In this document: piece after piece, positions 35,267 through 44,772 of the stretch
Position numbering within the stretch: position 1 is the stretch's first letter
Layout: the number at the start of each line of letters is the position of its first letter
Assembly: GCF_023715205.1 (NCBI RefSeq)
Contig: NZ_JAMBNR010000001.1
Location: 1 to 64,000, forward strand
Direction of reading: 5' to 3'
Length of the DNA: 64,000 nucleotides
Source: Mesobacillus maritimus
Lineage (GTDB): Bacteria; Bacillota; Bacilli; Bacillales; Cytobacillaceae
Position numbers and translations under genes: made by a program
The notes under the pieces: generated by a model
The model's database searches: none
What the model was told of the DNA's origin: nothing
Seen by the model: the letters and a program-made list of their open reading frames with translations, nothing else

Positions 35267-35920
35267 ATGAATACTAGGGAAAAAATCGCAAGACGGGCCG
35301 AAAAAGAAATTGAAAATGGCAATTACGTAAATCTAGGCATCGGCATGCCGACCATGGTAGCAAATTTCATAAGTGAAAATAAACAGGTTGTCCTCCAATC
35401 TGAAAATGGACTTCTTGGGATTGGTCCTTATCCAACTGAAAATGAGGTGGACGCGGATTTAATCAATGCTGGAAAAGAGACCGTTACCGTGATTCCAGGT
35501 TCCGTTTATTTTGATAGTGCAGAGTCGTTCGCAATGATTCGCGGCGGTCATGTCGATGTAGCAATCCTAGGCGGAATGGAGGTTTCGGAAACTGGAGATC
35601 TAGCAAACTGGATGATTCCCGGAAAAATGGTCAAGGGTATGGGTGGTGCAATGGACTTGGTGCACGGAGCGCGCAAGACGATTGTTATTATGGAACATGT
35701 AAATAAACAGGGAGAGGCGAAAATTCTTAAAGAATGCACTTTACCTCTGACAGGAAAAGGGGTAGTAGACTGTATTATTACCGACCGAGCCGTTATGCAA
35801 GTTACTGACAAAGGGTTAAAACTAGTGGAAGTGGCAAAAGGGTTCACGGTTGAACAAATACAAGAATGCACTGGGGCCGAATTGATCGTCGCTGATGATG
35901 TAAAGCTCGAAGCGTTTTAA
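35267..35920 (+). CDS. scoB: 3-oxoacid (acetoacetate) CoA-transferase subunit B
   Basis: A 217-residue beta subunit. The catalytic Glu that forms the CoA-thioester is E46 in [12 protein letters not shown]. Other marks are [12 protein letters not shown] and [16 protein letters not shown]. It is 12 bases from subunit A, so the pair is made as one complex. A strong terminator follows, closing the transcript that began at the dehydrogenase. Confidence 0.92.
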   Translation: MNTREKIARRAEKEIENGNYVNLGIGMPTMVANFISENKQVVLQSENGLLGIGPYPTENEVDADLINAGKETVTVIPGSVYFDSAESFAMIRGGHVDVAILGGMEVSETGDLANWMIPGKMVKGMGGAMDLVHGARKTIVIMEHVNKQGEAKILKECTLPLTGKGVVDCIITDRAVMQVTDKGLKLVEVAKGFTVEQIQECTGAELIVADDVKLEAF

Positions 35921-35926
35921 TGACAT

Positions 35927-35958
35927 AATGGCGAACAGATTTGGTTCTGTTCGCCATT
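35927..35958 (+). terminator. terminator of the leucine operon
   Basis: A 13-bp stem (AATGGCGAACAGA, 35927-35939, with 35946-35958) has a 6-base loop, followed by a weak T-run. Confidence 0.75.
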
Positions 35959-36262
35959 ATTTATATCGGTTCACTCTAATAAAGTGAAACTTGAAACTTC
36001 ATTCAGTGTATTTTTCATCCCGCACTGAATGTTAGTTACACCAAAGCTGACTTCTAAGGTCTAAAATCCTAAAAAAAGCTTATTTCACCAATAAGGCTTT
36101 TGAATTTCAGTTAGTCCCCACTTATCCTTTTAGGACCTTCCTCAAGTCTTGAAGTGGAGGTCATACTGCCAGTTAATGCAAGATAAATTGTAAGATTTTT
36201 TATCACTTTTAGATATCATTCTTTTAAGATGAGAATTAGCATTTGGGGAAGGAGTGAGCACT

Positions 36263-37621
36263 TTGAATCAAACGGTTGATTCTCGAGTAGATATGGAAAT
36301 TCTACTCCAAGCTGTGGAACAATCCTATGAGGGCTTTTTATTATCCGATCGAAGTGGCAGAATCTTTTATGCGAATCAGGCCGTTGAAAACATTTCAGGA
36401 GTACCCCTACAGGATATAGTTGGGAAAACAACGAAAGAAATGGAAGCAGAAGGCATCATTATCAGTCAATCCTTGAAAGTCCTAAAAAAAGATCCATTGA
36501 CGATTTCGCAAAAGCTAAGTACTGGCGTGGATGTGTTTATAACTAGTAAGCCAATTTATGATACTAGCGGCAAAATTATTTGTTATGCGGCTAACTATCG
36601 TGAACTTTCTTCCTTAAATGAGTTACATAAAGAGCATCATAATCAATTAAACATCAATTATAATGAGCTTCAACAATTAAGAGCACAGTTATTAAAAACA
36701 GAAGATTGGATTGGAGTTTCATATAAAACGAAGGCCTTAAAGGAAAAAGTATCAAAAGTGGCTAAAACTGAAGCAATCATCCTGATCGTAGGAGAATCGG
36801 GAGTAGGAAAAGAAGTGATATCGAAAACAATTCATAAAGTTAGTAATCGACATCATGCGCCATTCATTCAAATCAATTGTGGAGCAATCCCCGACTCTTT
36901 GATGGAAGCAGAGCTGTTTGGGTATGAAAAAGGAGCCTTTACTGGAGCTGTTTCTTCCAAACCAGGATTGCTTGAAGTCGCCAATAGAGGAACTGTATTG
37001 CTAGATGAAATTGGTGAAATGCCAATACATCTACAGGTCAAATTATTAAGAGTCATCCAAGCGAAAGAAATCACTAGGGTTGGCGGTACAAAAACAAAAA
37101 AACTGAATGTACGTTTCCTCGCAGCAACGAATCGGGATTTACAACAATTGGTCAAAGAAGGAACCTTCCGCGAAGATTTATACTACCGTTTAAATGTAAT
37201 CCAAATTAGCATTCCTCCATTGAGAGAAAGAAAGGAAGATATCCCTGCTCTCGGTGAACATTTTCTAAAAAAGTACACAAGCAAATACGGTGTTAAGAAA
37301 AAATTTTCTGATAAAGCAAAGCAAATATTAATGGAGTATTCTTGGCCTGGAAATGTCCGTCAGCTTGAAAACACCATTGAACAATTAGTCATTCTTTCTG
37401 AAGGAGAAACGATTACTTCAAGTGATTTGCCAAAAGAAATGAATAAAATTAACACAAATGATTTGGAAGAAGTTGTTCCGCTAAAAAAGTTACGAGTACA
37501 GGTAGAAAGAAAAATGATTACACTTGCTCTTAAAAGATATAAATCAATTAGAGAAGCATCAAAGTACTTAGAAATTGACCATTCTACTCTCGTAAAAAAG
37601 ATAAAAAAATATGAGCTTTAA
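36263..37621 (+). CDS. sigma-54-dependent activator, PAS-AAA-Fis
   Basis: A 452-residue enhancer-binding protein. An N-terminal PAS domain (about 8-120: SYEGFLLSDRSGRIFYANQAV) is followed by a AAA+ ATPase with GESGVGKE (about 177), the sigma-54-contacting GAFTGA loop (about 224) and LLDEIGEMP (about 246). The C-terminal Fis-type HTH ends REASKYLEIDHSTLVKKIKKYEL. TTG 36263 lies eight bases from AAGGAG. It sits directly before three palindromes and a -24/-12 promoter, so it most likely activates the beta-oxidation operon that follows. Its PAS ligand may be the acyl substrate. Confidence 0.9.
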   Translation: MNQTVDSRVDMEILLQAVEQSYEGFLLSDRSGRIFYANQAVENISGVPLQDIVGKTTKEMEAEGIIISQSLKVLKKDPLTISQKLSTGVDVFITSKPIYDTSGKIICYAANYRELSSLNELHKEHHNQLNINYNELQQLRAQLLKTEDWIGVSYKTKALKEKVSKVAKTEAIILIVGESGVGKEVISKTIHKVSNRHHAPFIQINCGAIPDSLMEAELFGYEKGAFTGAVSSKPGLLEVANRGTVLLDEIGEMPIHLQVKLLRVIQAKEITRVGGTKTKKLNVRFLAATNRDLQQLVKEGTFREDLYYRLNVIQISIPPLRERKEDIPALGEHFLKKYTSKYGVKKKFSDKAKQILMEYSWPGNVRQLENTIEQLVILSEGETITSSDLPKEMNKINTNDLEEVVPLKKLRVQVERKMITLALKRYKSIREASKYLEIDHSTLVKKIKKYEL

Positions 37622-37625
37622 GTAA

Positions 37626-37706
37626 CGGTGAATTTTTTCACCGTTTTTTTAATGGAAATAGTAAGCTGGTGAATTTTTTCAATATGATTGGTGAAATTCT
37701 TCACCG
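37626..37706 (+). promoter_or_regulatory. three upstream activator sites; first doubles as terminator
   Basis: CGGTGAATTTTTTCACCG (37626-37643, followed by T7), GGTGAATTTTTTCA (37668-37681) and GGTGAAATTCTTCACCG (37690-37706) share the GGTGAA-N4-TTCACC palindrome. They lie 50 to 130 bases before the -24 element, the usual place for enhancer sites. The first also looks like the activator gene's terminator. Confidence 0.75.
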
Positions 37707-37755
37707 TAGGGATAGGAAGGGCATTCAAACCTTTGATAAATCAACACTTTCGTAT

Positions 37756-37772
37756 TTGGCACGTTTCTTGCA
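37756..37772 (+). promoter_or_regulatory. sigma-54 (SigL) promoter of the beta-oxidation operon
   Basis: TTGGCACGTTTCTTGCA has GG and GC ten bases apart, matching the -24/-12 consensus exactly. It is 43 bases before the first gene of the operon. Confidence 0.9.
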
Positions 37773-37814
37773 ATATGTTAAATAAGTGATTTTTATTAGG
37801 GTGGAGGAGGGAGA

Positions 37815-38585
37815 ATGGATCGCTATAAGTATCTTACGGTTGATATAAAAAATAATAAGATTGCGATTGTAAAAATGAATAGTAATCAACCGCTAAATTT
37901 ATTGAGTGCAGGATTTATATCAGAATTAATGACCGTTTGTTTGGATCTAAATGAAAATGAGGCAATTCATGTTGTAATCTTAACAGGGGGAAAAACGAGC
38001 TTTATCGCAGGTACGGATATAAAAGAGTTGACCGGACTCTCAGTATCACAAGCGTTTGATTTAGTAACGAAACTAAAAGCTCTACAAGAAATCATCATGG
38101 AATCTTCTAAGCCGTTCATCGCAGCCATTAGCGGATATTGCCTTGGTGGAGGATTTGAACTTGCTTTGGTTTGTGATTTCCGTGTTGCAAGTACCGATGC
38201 TGTTTTTGGACTTCCACAAATTAATCTAGGTATTATTCCTGGAGGTGGAGGAGTGACCCGGCTTGTAGAAATCTCTGGTCAAACAGTGGCACGAAAAATG
38301 GTGTTAACAGGAGACCTGATTTCTGCTACTCGAGCTCTTGATTGGAACATCATTAGCGATCTAACAGACTGTCCAGTTGATGGAGCTTTAGTAATCGCTC
38401 ATTCATTAGCTTCCAAAAGTAAACGGGCGTTAGCAACAGCAAAAAGATTATTGAATCAGAAGATGTTGAGTTCGAACCAAAACCATGCCTACCAAGAAAT
38501 GCAAGCGTTTACTTTGTTATTTGATTATCCTGATTCCGTTGAAGGAATGGGGGCTTTTCTAGAAGGTAGGAAACCAAGTTTTTAA
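37815..38585 (+). CDS. enoyl-CoA hydratase/isomerase family protein
   Basis: A 256-residue crotonase. Oxyanion-hole segments are SFIAGTDIKEL and GYCLGGGFELAL. The first catalytic Glu is present (GFELA), but the second position, normally PE(I/V), reads LPQINLGIIPGGGG, a Gln. That suggests an altered reaction such as isomerisation, or slow hydration. It is the first gene after the sigma-54 promoter, with GGAGGAGGG before ATG. A second crotonase with both Glu residues is in the same operon at 40664, so this one may act on a different intermediate. Confidence 0.82.
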   Translation: MDRYKYLTVDIKNNKIAIVKMNSNQPLNLLSAGFISELMTVCLDLNENEAIHVVILTGGKTSFIAGTDIKELTGLSVSQAFDLVTKLKALQEIIMESSKPFIAAISGYCLGGGFELALVCDFRVASTDAVFGLPQINLGIIPGGGGVTRLVEISGQTVARKMVLTGDLISATRALDWNIISDLTDCPVDGALVIAHSLASKSKRALATAKRLLNQKMLSSNQNHAYQEMQAFTLLFDYPDSVEGMGAFLEGRKPSF

Positions 38586-38633
38586 ATTTGTAAGTTTTGA
38601 GTTACCAAGTTTACAAGAATGGAGGAATGAATC

Positions 38634-39776
38634 TTGTTATTAACAGAGCAGACGGAAATGATTCAGAGTGTCGCTAGGAAAATTGCGAAGGAACAAATTG
38701 CTCCTCAAGCCAAGGAGGTGGATGAGAAGGGAGAAACACCATGGGCAAATTTAAAAGTATTAGCTGAGAATGGATTTTTTGGCATCAATGTCCCAGAGGA
38801 ATACGGTGGAGTTGGTTCAGATATGGTATCACATGTTGCTGTAGTTGAGGAGATTGCCTCAGTTTGTGCTTCTACGTCGGTTTCTTTATCAACTCAAGCT
38901 TTGACAATCGCTCCCTTCCTTTTAGCTGGTACAGAAGGACAAAAAAAGAAATATGTGACTCCGTTAGCAACAGGTCAGGTATTAGGATCATTTGGTATCA
39001 CTGAACCTGGGGCAGGTTCAGACGTAGCGAGTATTAAGACTTCTGCGGTTAGAGAAGGGGATTATTATCGAATTAATGGACACAAAGTGTTTATTACCAA
39101 TGCTGGAGAATCGGAGATTTACGTTTTTGTTACGCGAACATCTGAAAGTCGGACCAATGGGGTCTCGCTTTTTATCGTAGAAAAAGGAACACCGGGTTTA
39201 ACCTTTGGTAAAAAGGAAGAGAAAATGGGTATCAGAGGTTCAGTTACGAGAGAAGTATTTTTAGAAAATGTGAAAGTACCGGTAGAAAACCGGATTGGTG
39301 AAGAGGGTGAAGGATTTAAAATTCTTATGAATGTGTTCAACGAAACAAGGCCAGTGGTTGGGGCTCAAGCAACAGGGATTGCTCGCGGTGCTTATGAACA
39401 CTGCTTAAATTATGTAATTGAAAGGCAACAATTTAACAAACCACTTCATCATTTCCAGATGGTTCAAGCCATGCTTGCTGATATGGCGATGAAGATAGAG
39501 GCCTCTAGATTGCTCGTCTTAAAAGCCGCAATGATGCTAGATCAACATGACCCCAATGTGATTGCAAATTCGTCAATGGCTAAATGCTTTGCTTCTGATG
39601 TTGCGATGGAGGTCACCACGAATGCGGTTCAACTATTAGGGGGGTATGGTTACGTAAAAGATTATCCACTGGAACGAATGATGCGAGATGCAAAAATCAC
39701 TCAAATTTATGAAGGAACAAATCAAATTCAAAGAGTAATTATTGCCAAGCAAATTATTGAAAATGCGAAAAAATAA
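38634..39776 (+). CDS. acyl-CoA dehydrogenase
   Basis: A 380-residue FAD dehydrogenase of the short-chain/butyryl type: VPEEYGGVGSD, FGITEPGAGSDVASI, GHKVFITNAG, MGIRGSVTREV and the canonical catalytic Glu in QIYEGTNQIQR. TTG 38634 follows GGAGG by eight bases. It oxidises an acyl-CoA to the 2-enoyl-CoA in a beta-oxidation round with its operon partners. Electrons go to an electron-transfer flavoprotein not encoded here. Confidence 0.9.
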   Translation: MLLTEQTEMIQSVARKIAKEQIAPQAKEVDEKGETPWANLKVLAENGFFGINVPEEYGGVGSDMVSHVAVVEEIASVCASTSVSLSTQALTIAPFLLAGTEGQKKKYVTPLATGQVLGSFGITEPGAGSDVASIKTSAVREGDYYRINGHKVFITNAGESEIYVFVTRTSESRTNGVSLFIVEKGTPGLTFGKKEEKMGIRGSVTREVFLENVKVPVENRIGEEGEGFKILMNVFNETRPVVGAQATGIARGAYEHCLNYVIERQQFNKPLHHFQMVQAMLADMAMKIEASRLLVLKAAMMLDQHDPNVIANSSMAKCFASDVAMEVTTNAVQLLGGYGYVKDYPLERMMRDAKITQIYEGTNQIQRVIIAKQIIENAKK

Positions 39777-39811
39777 AGTGGCTTAAAACGAAAAGGAGAT
39801 GAGATTTTAAA

Positions 39812-40651
39812 ATGAATTTTACTGTAATTGGTGGGGGATTAATGGGTTCAGGAATCGGCCAGGTTGCTGCCCAAGCTGGATATAAGGTCACGATCATCGA
39901 TGTTTCGAACGAGGCACTAGAAAAGGCACAAGATAGAATTTCTCTGTCAGTGAAAAAGTTTGCACAAAAAAACATCATTCCAAATGAGGAAGAAGTTCTG
40001 TCGAATCTACGTTTTTCAACAAATTGGGATCCTATTTCAAAAGCTAATGTAATCATTGAAGCAGTCCCTGAAAGGCTGGAGCTGAAAAAGGAAACCTTTA
40101 AAAGATTAAACCAATTGGCTAAACCCGATTGTTTGCTAGCAACGAACACCTCTTCATTGTCGATTACAAATATCGCTAGTGTAACATCAAGACCAGAAAA
40201 AGTTATTGGCATGCACTTCTTTAGCCCAGTCCCGATGATGCCATTGTTAGAACTCGTTCGGGGCTATAAAACTTCAAATGAAACGTATGAATTTGCTAAA
40301 GAAGTGGGCGAAAAACTTGGAAAAAGAATGATTACCGCTGAGAAAGATTATCCAGGGTTTCTAATGAATCGAATTTGGTTACCGATGGTTAATGAGGCGT
40401 GTTTTGCCGTAATGGAAGGAGTGGGAACACCAGAAGAAATCGACCAAGGATTTATCGATGGATATGGCCATACAATGGGACCTCTCAAAACCATTGATAT
40501 GGCAGGAATTGATACTGCACTGTGGGCAATGGAAGCTCTTTATGAGGGGTTCAATGACCCTAAATACCGCCCATGTCCATTGTTAAAGAAAATGGTGGAA
40601 GCAGGAGACTTAGGTAGGAAAACTGGAAAAGGATTTTATTCTTATAACTAA
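39812..40651 (+). CDS. 3-hydroxyacyl-CoA dehydrogenase
   Basis: A 279-residue two-domain NAD-dependent enzyme. The dinucleotide motif [10 protein letters not shown] is near residue 7. NTSSLSIT and [17 protein letters not shown] carry the catalytic Ser and His. The C-terminal dimer domain contains [16 protein letters not shown] and ends [12 protein letters not shown]. It is the 3-hydroxybutyryl-CoA dehydrogenase size class (no fused hydratase). It supplies the second oxidation of the operon's beta-oxidation cycle. Confidence 0.92.
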   Translation: MNFTVIGGGLMGSGIGQVAAQAGYKVTIIDVSNEALEKAQDRISLSVKKFAQKNIIPNEEEVLSNLRFSTNWDPISKANVIIEAVPERLELKKETFKRLNQLAKPDCLLATNTSSLSITNIASVTSRPEKVIGMHFFSPVPMMPLLELVRGYKTSNETYEFAKEVGEKLGKRMITAEKDYPGFLMNRIWLPMVNEACFAVMEGVGTPEEIDQGFIDGYGHTMGPLKTIDMAGIDTALWAMEALYEGFNDPKYRPCPLLKKMVEAGDLGRKTGKGFYSYN

Positions 40652-40663
40652 GGAGGTTACAAA

Positions 40664-41440
40664 ATGGACGACGTACTTTTATGTAAAATTGAGGGAAAAG
40701 TTGCAACGATGGAGATTAATCGACCACCTTATAATCCATTGAATCCAGCAGTCTTTGAAAAGATGATAGGATTTTTAGAAGAATTGTATCGAAACGAAGA
40801 AGCACATGTGCTTGTGATCAAAGGGACAGGAGAAAAAGCATTCTCGGCAGGAGCGGATATTAACCAATTTGTACCAAGACTCGGAAGTAAAGATATTTCT
40901 TTGACAGCAGGTTTTCATAAAGCATTTGAATTGCTAACTCAGTTGTCTATTCCTGTGATTGCCGCATTAAAAGGTCATGTTCTGGGCGGGGGATTAGAAC
41001 TAGCACTTGCATGCGATTTCCGAATCTGTGACGAAAACACCAAAATGGGTTTGCCTGAAGTAAATCTGGGACTCTTTCCCGGAGCAGGAGGTACCCAACG
41101 TCTTCCTAGATTAATAGGAAAGTCGAAAGCAATGGAGATGATTATGTTTGGAACTCCAATTGAGGCAGAAGAAGCAAAACAATTGGGATTAGTAAACAAA
41201 GTGGTACCCGCAGGGCTAGTAGAAGAGGAAGCGATGTCTTGGGCAAATACACTTAAGGAAAAGCCAAGGGTAGCAATTCAAAAAATCAAAAAGACTATCC
41301 AACACGGAAGTAATCTCCCGTTATCAGAAGGACTTCGATATGAGATGGAGATGTTTGCAGAAATGTTTGTTAGTGAAGATACCACAGAAGGGGTAACAGC
41401 CTTTCTAGAAAAAAGGAAACCGAATTTTAATAGGATATAG
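40664..41440 (+). CDS. enoyl-CoA hydratase
   Basis: A 258-residue crotonase with full catalytic equipment: AFSAGADINQF, GHVLGGGLELAL (first Glu) and GLPEVNLGLFPGAGGTQRLPRLIG (second Glu). It hydrates 2-enoyl-CoA to 3-hydroxyacyl-CoA. It is 12 bases from the dehydrogenase, with AAGGAGG. Its presence beside a Glu-to-Gln crotonase in one operon implies separate tasks for the two. Confidence 0.9.
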   Translation: MDDVLLCKIEGKVATMEINRPPYNPLNPAVFEKMIGFLEELYRNEEAHVLVIKGTGEKAFSAGADINQFVPRLGSKDISLTAGFHKAFELLTQLSIPVIAALKGHVLGGGLELALACDFRICDENTKMGLPEVNLGLFPGAGGTQRLPRLIGKSKAMEMIMFGTPIEAEEAKQLGLVNKVVPAGLVEEEAMSWANTLKEKPRVAIQKIKKTIQHGSNLPLSEGLRYEMEMFAEMFVSEDTTEGVTAFLEKRKPNFNRI

Positions 41441-41452
41441 GAGGTATGAAAG

Positions 41453-42634
41453 TTGAAAAATGTCTATGTAATTGAAGGAGCCCGAACTCCATTTGGAACA
41501 TTTGGTGGAAATTTAAGAACTACAGAAGTTACGGATTTAGGTGCTATTGCTACAAAGGAAGCTCTTAAGAAAAGCAAAGTGCCCGTTGAAGAAATGAATC
41601 AAACTTTTTTTGGGAATGTCATTCATTCTAGTACAAATTCTCCGTATTTAGCACGTCATATTTCTTTAAAAGCAGGGATTCCAGAAACTTCACCAGCACT
41701 TACTGTGAATCGCCTTTGTGGGTCTGGTCTACAAGCAGTAGTAAATGCTGCACAAGCAATCCGTTTAGGGGAAGCAAGTGGCGCTGTTGCAGGTGGTGCG
41801 GAAAACATGTCAATGAGTCCACATGTTGTTAGTGACCTCCGATTTAATCCAATAAAAATGGGAGTTCCACACTTTGAAGATACACTCTCAGCTGCATTAA
41901 TTGACCAATATTGTGGTTTAGGTATGGGAATGACAGCGGAAAATCTAGCGGAGAGATATGAGATTAGCCGTTCAGAACAAGAAGAGTACGCAGTTCTAAG
42001 CCAAGCAAGAGTTGCAAAAGCGAAAGAAAAAGGTGTATTTACAGAGGAAATTGTCCCCGTATTGCGTGAAAATGGTGAAGTTCTATTAGCAGAAGATGAA
42101 CATCCAAAACCGAATACAACCATAGAAAAAATTAGCAAATTACGCCCGGCATTTAAAAAAGATGGCACAGTTACAGCTGCAACAGCAAGTGGAATTAACG
42201 ACGGTGCTGCTACAGTAGTGTTAGGAGATGAGCAACTTGTCAACAAGCATGGAATCAAACCTTTAGGTAGAATTGTGTCTTGGGGCATTGCCGGAGTTGA
42301 TCCGAAATATATGGGGATAGGTCCTGTTCCAGCGACTAAACAAGCATTACAGAGAGCAAATTTACGAATGCAAGATATTGACTTAATTGAAGTCAACGAG
42401 GCATTTGCGGTCCAAGTCTTATCTGTAAAAAAAGAGTTAGGAATTGACCTTGAAAAATTAAATGTTAACGGTGGAGCAATTGCCATTGGGCATCCCGTTG
42501 GTGCAAGTGGTGCACGGCTATTGTTAACATTAACATACGAATTACAAAGAAGGAATAAACGTTTTGGATTAGCTAGTTTATGTATTGGTGGCGGCCAGGG
42601 CATATCGGTCATCATTGAAAATATGAACATATAG
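41453..42634 (+). CDS. acetyl-CoA acyltransferase (thiolase)
   Basis: A 393-residue thiolase. The nucleophile C89 is in NRLCGSGLQA, the base H347 in GHPVGASGARL and the second Cys C377 in CIGGGQG. Start TTG 41453 has GGAGGTATG upstream. It ends the beta-oxidation operon by cleaving 3-oxoacyl-CoA, and could also cleave the acetoacetyl-CoA made by the CoA-transferase at 34565-35920. The hairpin that follows probably terminates the transcript. Confidence 0.93.
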   Translation: MKNVYVIEGARTPFGTFGGNLRTTEVTDLGAIATKEALKKSKVPVEEMNQTFFGNVIHSSTNSPYLARHISLKAGIPETSPALTVNRLCGSGLQAVVNAAQAIRLGEASGAVAGGAENMSMSPHVVSDLRFNPIKMGVPHFEDTLSAALIDQYCGLGMGMTAENLAERYEISRSEQEEYAVLSQARVAKAKEKGVFTEEIVPVLRENGEVLLAEDEHPKPNTTIEKISKLRPAFKKDGTVTAATASGINDGAATVVLGDEQLVNKHGIKPLGRIVSWGIAGVDPKYMGIGPVPATKQALQRANLRMQDIDLIEVNEAFAVQVLSVKKELGIDLEKLNVNGGAIAIGHPVGASGARLLLTLTYELQRRNKRFGLASLCIGGGQGISVIIENMNI

Positions 42635-42653
42635 TTCACTAATAGGAAAAGCT

Positions 42654-42695
42654 AAATGACAACTTAGTAGTTTGTTTACTATTAAGTTGTCATTT
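42654..42695. terminator. hairpin after the thiolase gene
   Basis: AAATGACAACTTA (42654-42666) pairs perfectly with TAAGTTGTCATTT (42683-42695). There is only a poor T-run, so it could be a terminator or an activator binding dyad for the sigma-54 promoter 75 bases downstream. Confidence 0.5.
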
Positions 42696-42770
42696 GTTAA
42701 GAAAGATGTACAGTTGTAATACTAGATTAACGCAGATCTATTAAAATAGACTGAAAATTAAAATTTATTA

Positions 42771-42787
42771 TTGGCACAGAAATTGCA
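42771..42787 (+). promoter_or_regulatory. sigma-54 (SigL) promoter of the TRAP/ligase operon
   Basis: TTGGCACAGAAATTGCA has GG and GC ten bases apart. It lies 54 bases before the crotonase start codon. GGTGAA-type activator sites are absent here, so another activator, perhaps the CBS-PAS protein at 53891-56023, is a candidate. Confidence 0.87.
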
Positions 42788-42824
42788 TATTCAAAAGAAA
42801 AGGAAAAAGGGAGGAGGAATAATG

Positions 42825-43604
42825 ATGGGAGAATCAGTCCTTTTTGAAATCGATAGACGGGTAGCAAAAATCACATTAAATGAGCCTGAACATTTAAATT
42901 CGTTATCTAGAACAATCACCGAAGGCCTTGAAGAAGCTCTTGATCGAATTGAACAAGATACTAATATCCGTAGTGTTATATTAACAGGAAGCGGAAAAGG
43001 TTTCTGTGTGGGTGGAAATATTAAAGAATTCCCAACAGAAATGAATGCACTCCAAATTAAAGATTGGATGAAATCAGCTTCAAATTTAGCTTTAAAACTT
43101 AATAAGATTGAAAAACCAGTTATCGCAGCCGTTAACGGTTTTTCAATGGGTGCAGGTTTTAGTTTAGCGCTTGCGGCCGATTTTATCATTGCCTCAGAAA
43201 ATGCCTCTTTTGGGATGGTTTTTAATAAAATTGGTGCTGTACCAGATATGGGCGCTCACTATTACTTGCCTAGAATTGTTGGACTACAACTGGCAAAGTA
43301 TTTAATGTTTACAGCTAAAAAGATAACTGCCCAAGAAGCCAAAGAATTAGGGATTGTTTTAAATGTGGTTCCAGAAAGTGAATTGAATACTAGAGTATTC
43401 GAAATAGCTCACCAAATGTCTGAAAGCGCTTTATCAGCTATAGGGCTGTCCAAATCAATCTTAAATAGAAGTTTTACTATGTCTCTAGAGCAAATTTTAT
43501 ATGAAGAAGGGATAGCACAGGGGCTAGCATTCTCTACTGATGAACATAAAGAAGGTGTCCGAGCCTTTGTAGAAAAAAGAAAACCGGATTTTATAGGGAT
43601 ATAA
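42825..43604 (+). CDS. enoyl-CoA hydratase/isomerase family protein, PaaG-like
   Basis: A 259-residue crotonase whose active site differs from hydratases. GFSMGAGFSLALAAD lacks the first Glu, and GMVFNKIGAVPDMGAHYYLPRIVG lacks the second. It carries the V-P-D Asp that is used by PaaG-type isomerases. Isomerisation of an acyl-CoA double bond is the best guess. ATG 42825 is seven bases from GAGGAGG; a further start upstream would lie in the sigma-54 promoter. It leads the operon that encodes a TRAP transporter and three CoA ligases. Confidence 0.82.
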   Translation: MGESVLFEIDRRVAKITLNEPEHLNSLSRTITEGLEEALDRIEQDTNIRSVILTGSGKGFCVGGNIKEFPTEMNALQIKDWMKSASNLALKLNKIEKPVIAAVNGFSMGAGFSLALAADFIIASENASFGMVFNKIGAVPDMGAHYYLPRIVGLQLAKYLMFTAKKITAQEAKELGIVLNVVPESELNTRVFEIAHQMSESALSAIGLSKSILNRSFTMSLEQILYEEGIAQGLAFSTDEHKEGVRAFVEKRKPDFIGI

Positions 43605-43641
43605 AGGGTTTGTAAGCCAATAAATAATTGGGGGAAAGAGT

Positions 43642-44688
43642 ATGAAAAAGCAGAAAAAGTTCTTCTTGGGTGTAACAGTTGTTTTATTCCTTGTATTTTT
43701 ATCAGCATGTGGTGGAGGTTCAAGTGAAACTTCTTCAGATGGAAATACAGAAGAAACTTATAAGCTCACAATGAATGTAGCCTATCCACCGTCTAAAGTG
43801 GACGACGATGTTTTAATGAATGGTACTAAGAGATTTGCAGAATTAGTGGAAGAAAGAACTGATGGTAGAGTAAAAGTTGATGTATTCTATAGCAATCAAC
43901 TCGTTCCTCAAGATCAGCTCTTAGACGCTTTAAAGACAGGTACTGTCGATTTTGGATATTCCGGTCCTCAATATTATGGAGATACGATTCCAACCGCATT
44001 CTTTACAAATCTACCATTTTTCGGAAAAGATATTGATCATATGATGTCATTAATTAGAGAAAAGGGAATTGATAAAATTGTAGACGAGGAAATGAAAGCA
44101 AATGGAGTAAAGCTTTTGTTCTACGGACCAACTGGTGAATATGGCTTAATGGGAAAAAAACCAATTCGCAGTATTGATGACATCAAAGGCATGAGTTTAA
44201 GGGCAGCAGGTGGATTATGGACTCCATGGTATGAATCATTAGGTGCTTCTCCTGTAAACGTAGCGGCTGCGGAAATTTATGAAGCGCTACAACGTGGAAC
44301 AGTGGATGCAGTACCATACCCGTTCTATACATTGAATGACTATAGCTACCATGAAGTTGTTGATTCTATTACGACTCCTGGAGTTATTCCAAGTGCGGTA
44401 ACCGCAAGTTTTATGAGTTTAAAAACATGGAACAAGCTTCCAGAGGATATCCAAAATGTGATTACTGAAGTTTCCCAAGAAATAGAATTAGAAAATGTTG
44501 AGAAATATAGATTGGTACAGGAAAAAGCCCTACAGTTTGCTAAGGAAAATGGAGTTGAAGTAATTGAATTATCAGACGAAGAATACAACCGGTTTGTACA
44601 ATCTAGTCAAGTTGTATGGGATGAGTTCGCTAAAATGAACGACAACACAAAGAAAATTGTTGAAATTATGCGGGAAGATATGGAGTAG
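43642..44688 (+). CDS. dctP: TRAP transporter substrate-binding lipoprotein (DctP)
   Basis: A 348-residue periplasm-type binding protein tethered as a lipoprotein: lipobox LSAC with Cys at about 23, then a Gly/Ser/Thr linker. DctP-family strings are LTMNVAYPPS, GRVKVDVFYSNQLVPQDQLLDALKTGTVDFG, and SIDDIKGMSLRAAGG with the conserved Arg that clamps the substrate carboxylate. AAEIYEALQRGTVDA follows. The ligand is therefore an organic acid. With DctQ and DctM directly following it forms a complete Na+-driven tripartite uptake system, here tied to CoA ligases. Confidence 0.92.
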   Translation: MKKQKKFFLGVTVVLFLVFLSACGGGSSETSSDGNTEETYKLTMNVAYPPSKVDDDVLMNGTKRFAELVEERTDGRVKVDVFYSNQLVPQDQLLDALKTGTVDFGYSGPQYYGDTIPTAFFTNLPFFGKDIDHMMSLIREKGIDKIVDEEMKANGVKLLFYGPTGEYGLMGKKPIRSIDDIKGMSLRAAGGLWTPWYESLGASPVNVAAAEIYEALQRGTVDAVPYPFYTLNDYSYHEVVDSITTPGVIPSAVTASFMSLKTWNKLPEDIQNVITEVSQEIELENVEKYRLVQEKALQFAKENGVEVIELSDEEYNRFVQSSQVVWDEFAKMNDNTKKIVEIMREDME

Positions 44689-44772
44689 CAAGATATAGAT
44701 GAAACAATTTCTAACCCATCCTTTGGTTATTCTCGTGGATAGCCAAGGGAAATTGGGGAAAGGAGGGAAATG

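Noticed and set aside
41656-42639. 327-codon open frame on the reverse strand opposite the thiolase gene
   Set aside because: No ribosome binding site, low-complexity translation, and it lies wholly under a clear thiolase with all catalytic residues. It is a shadow ORF.
42654-42695. Attachment site or transposon end
   Set aside because: The inverted repeat sits at an operon end with no integrase, transposase or duplicated target; terminator or binding dyad is simpler.
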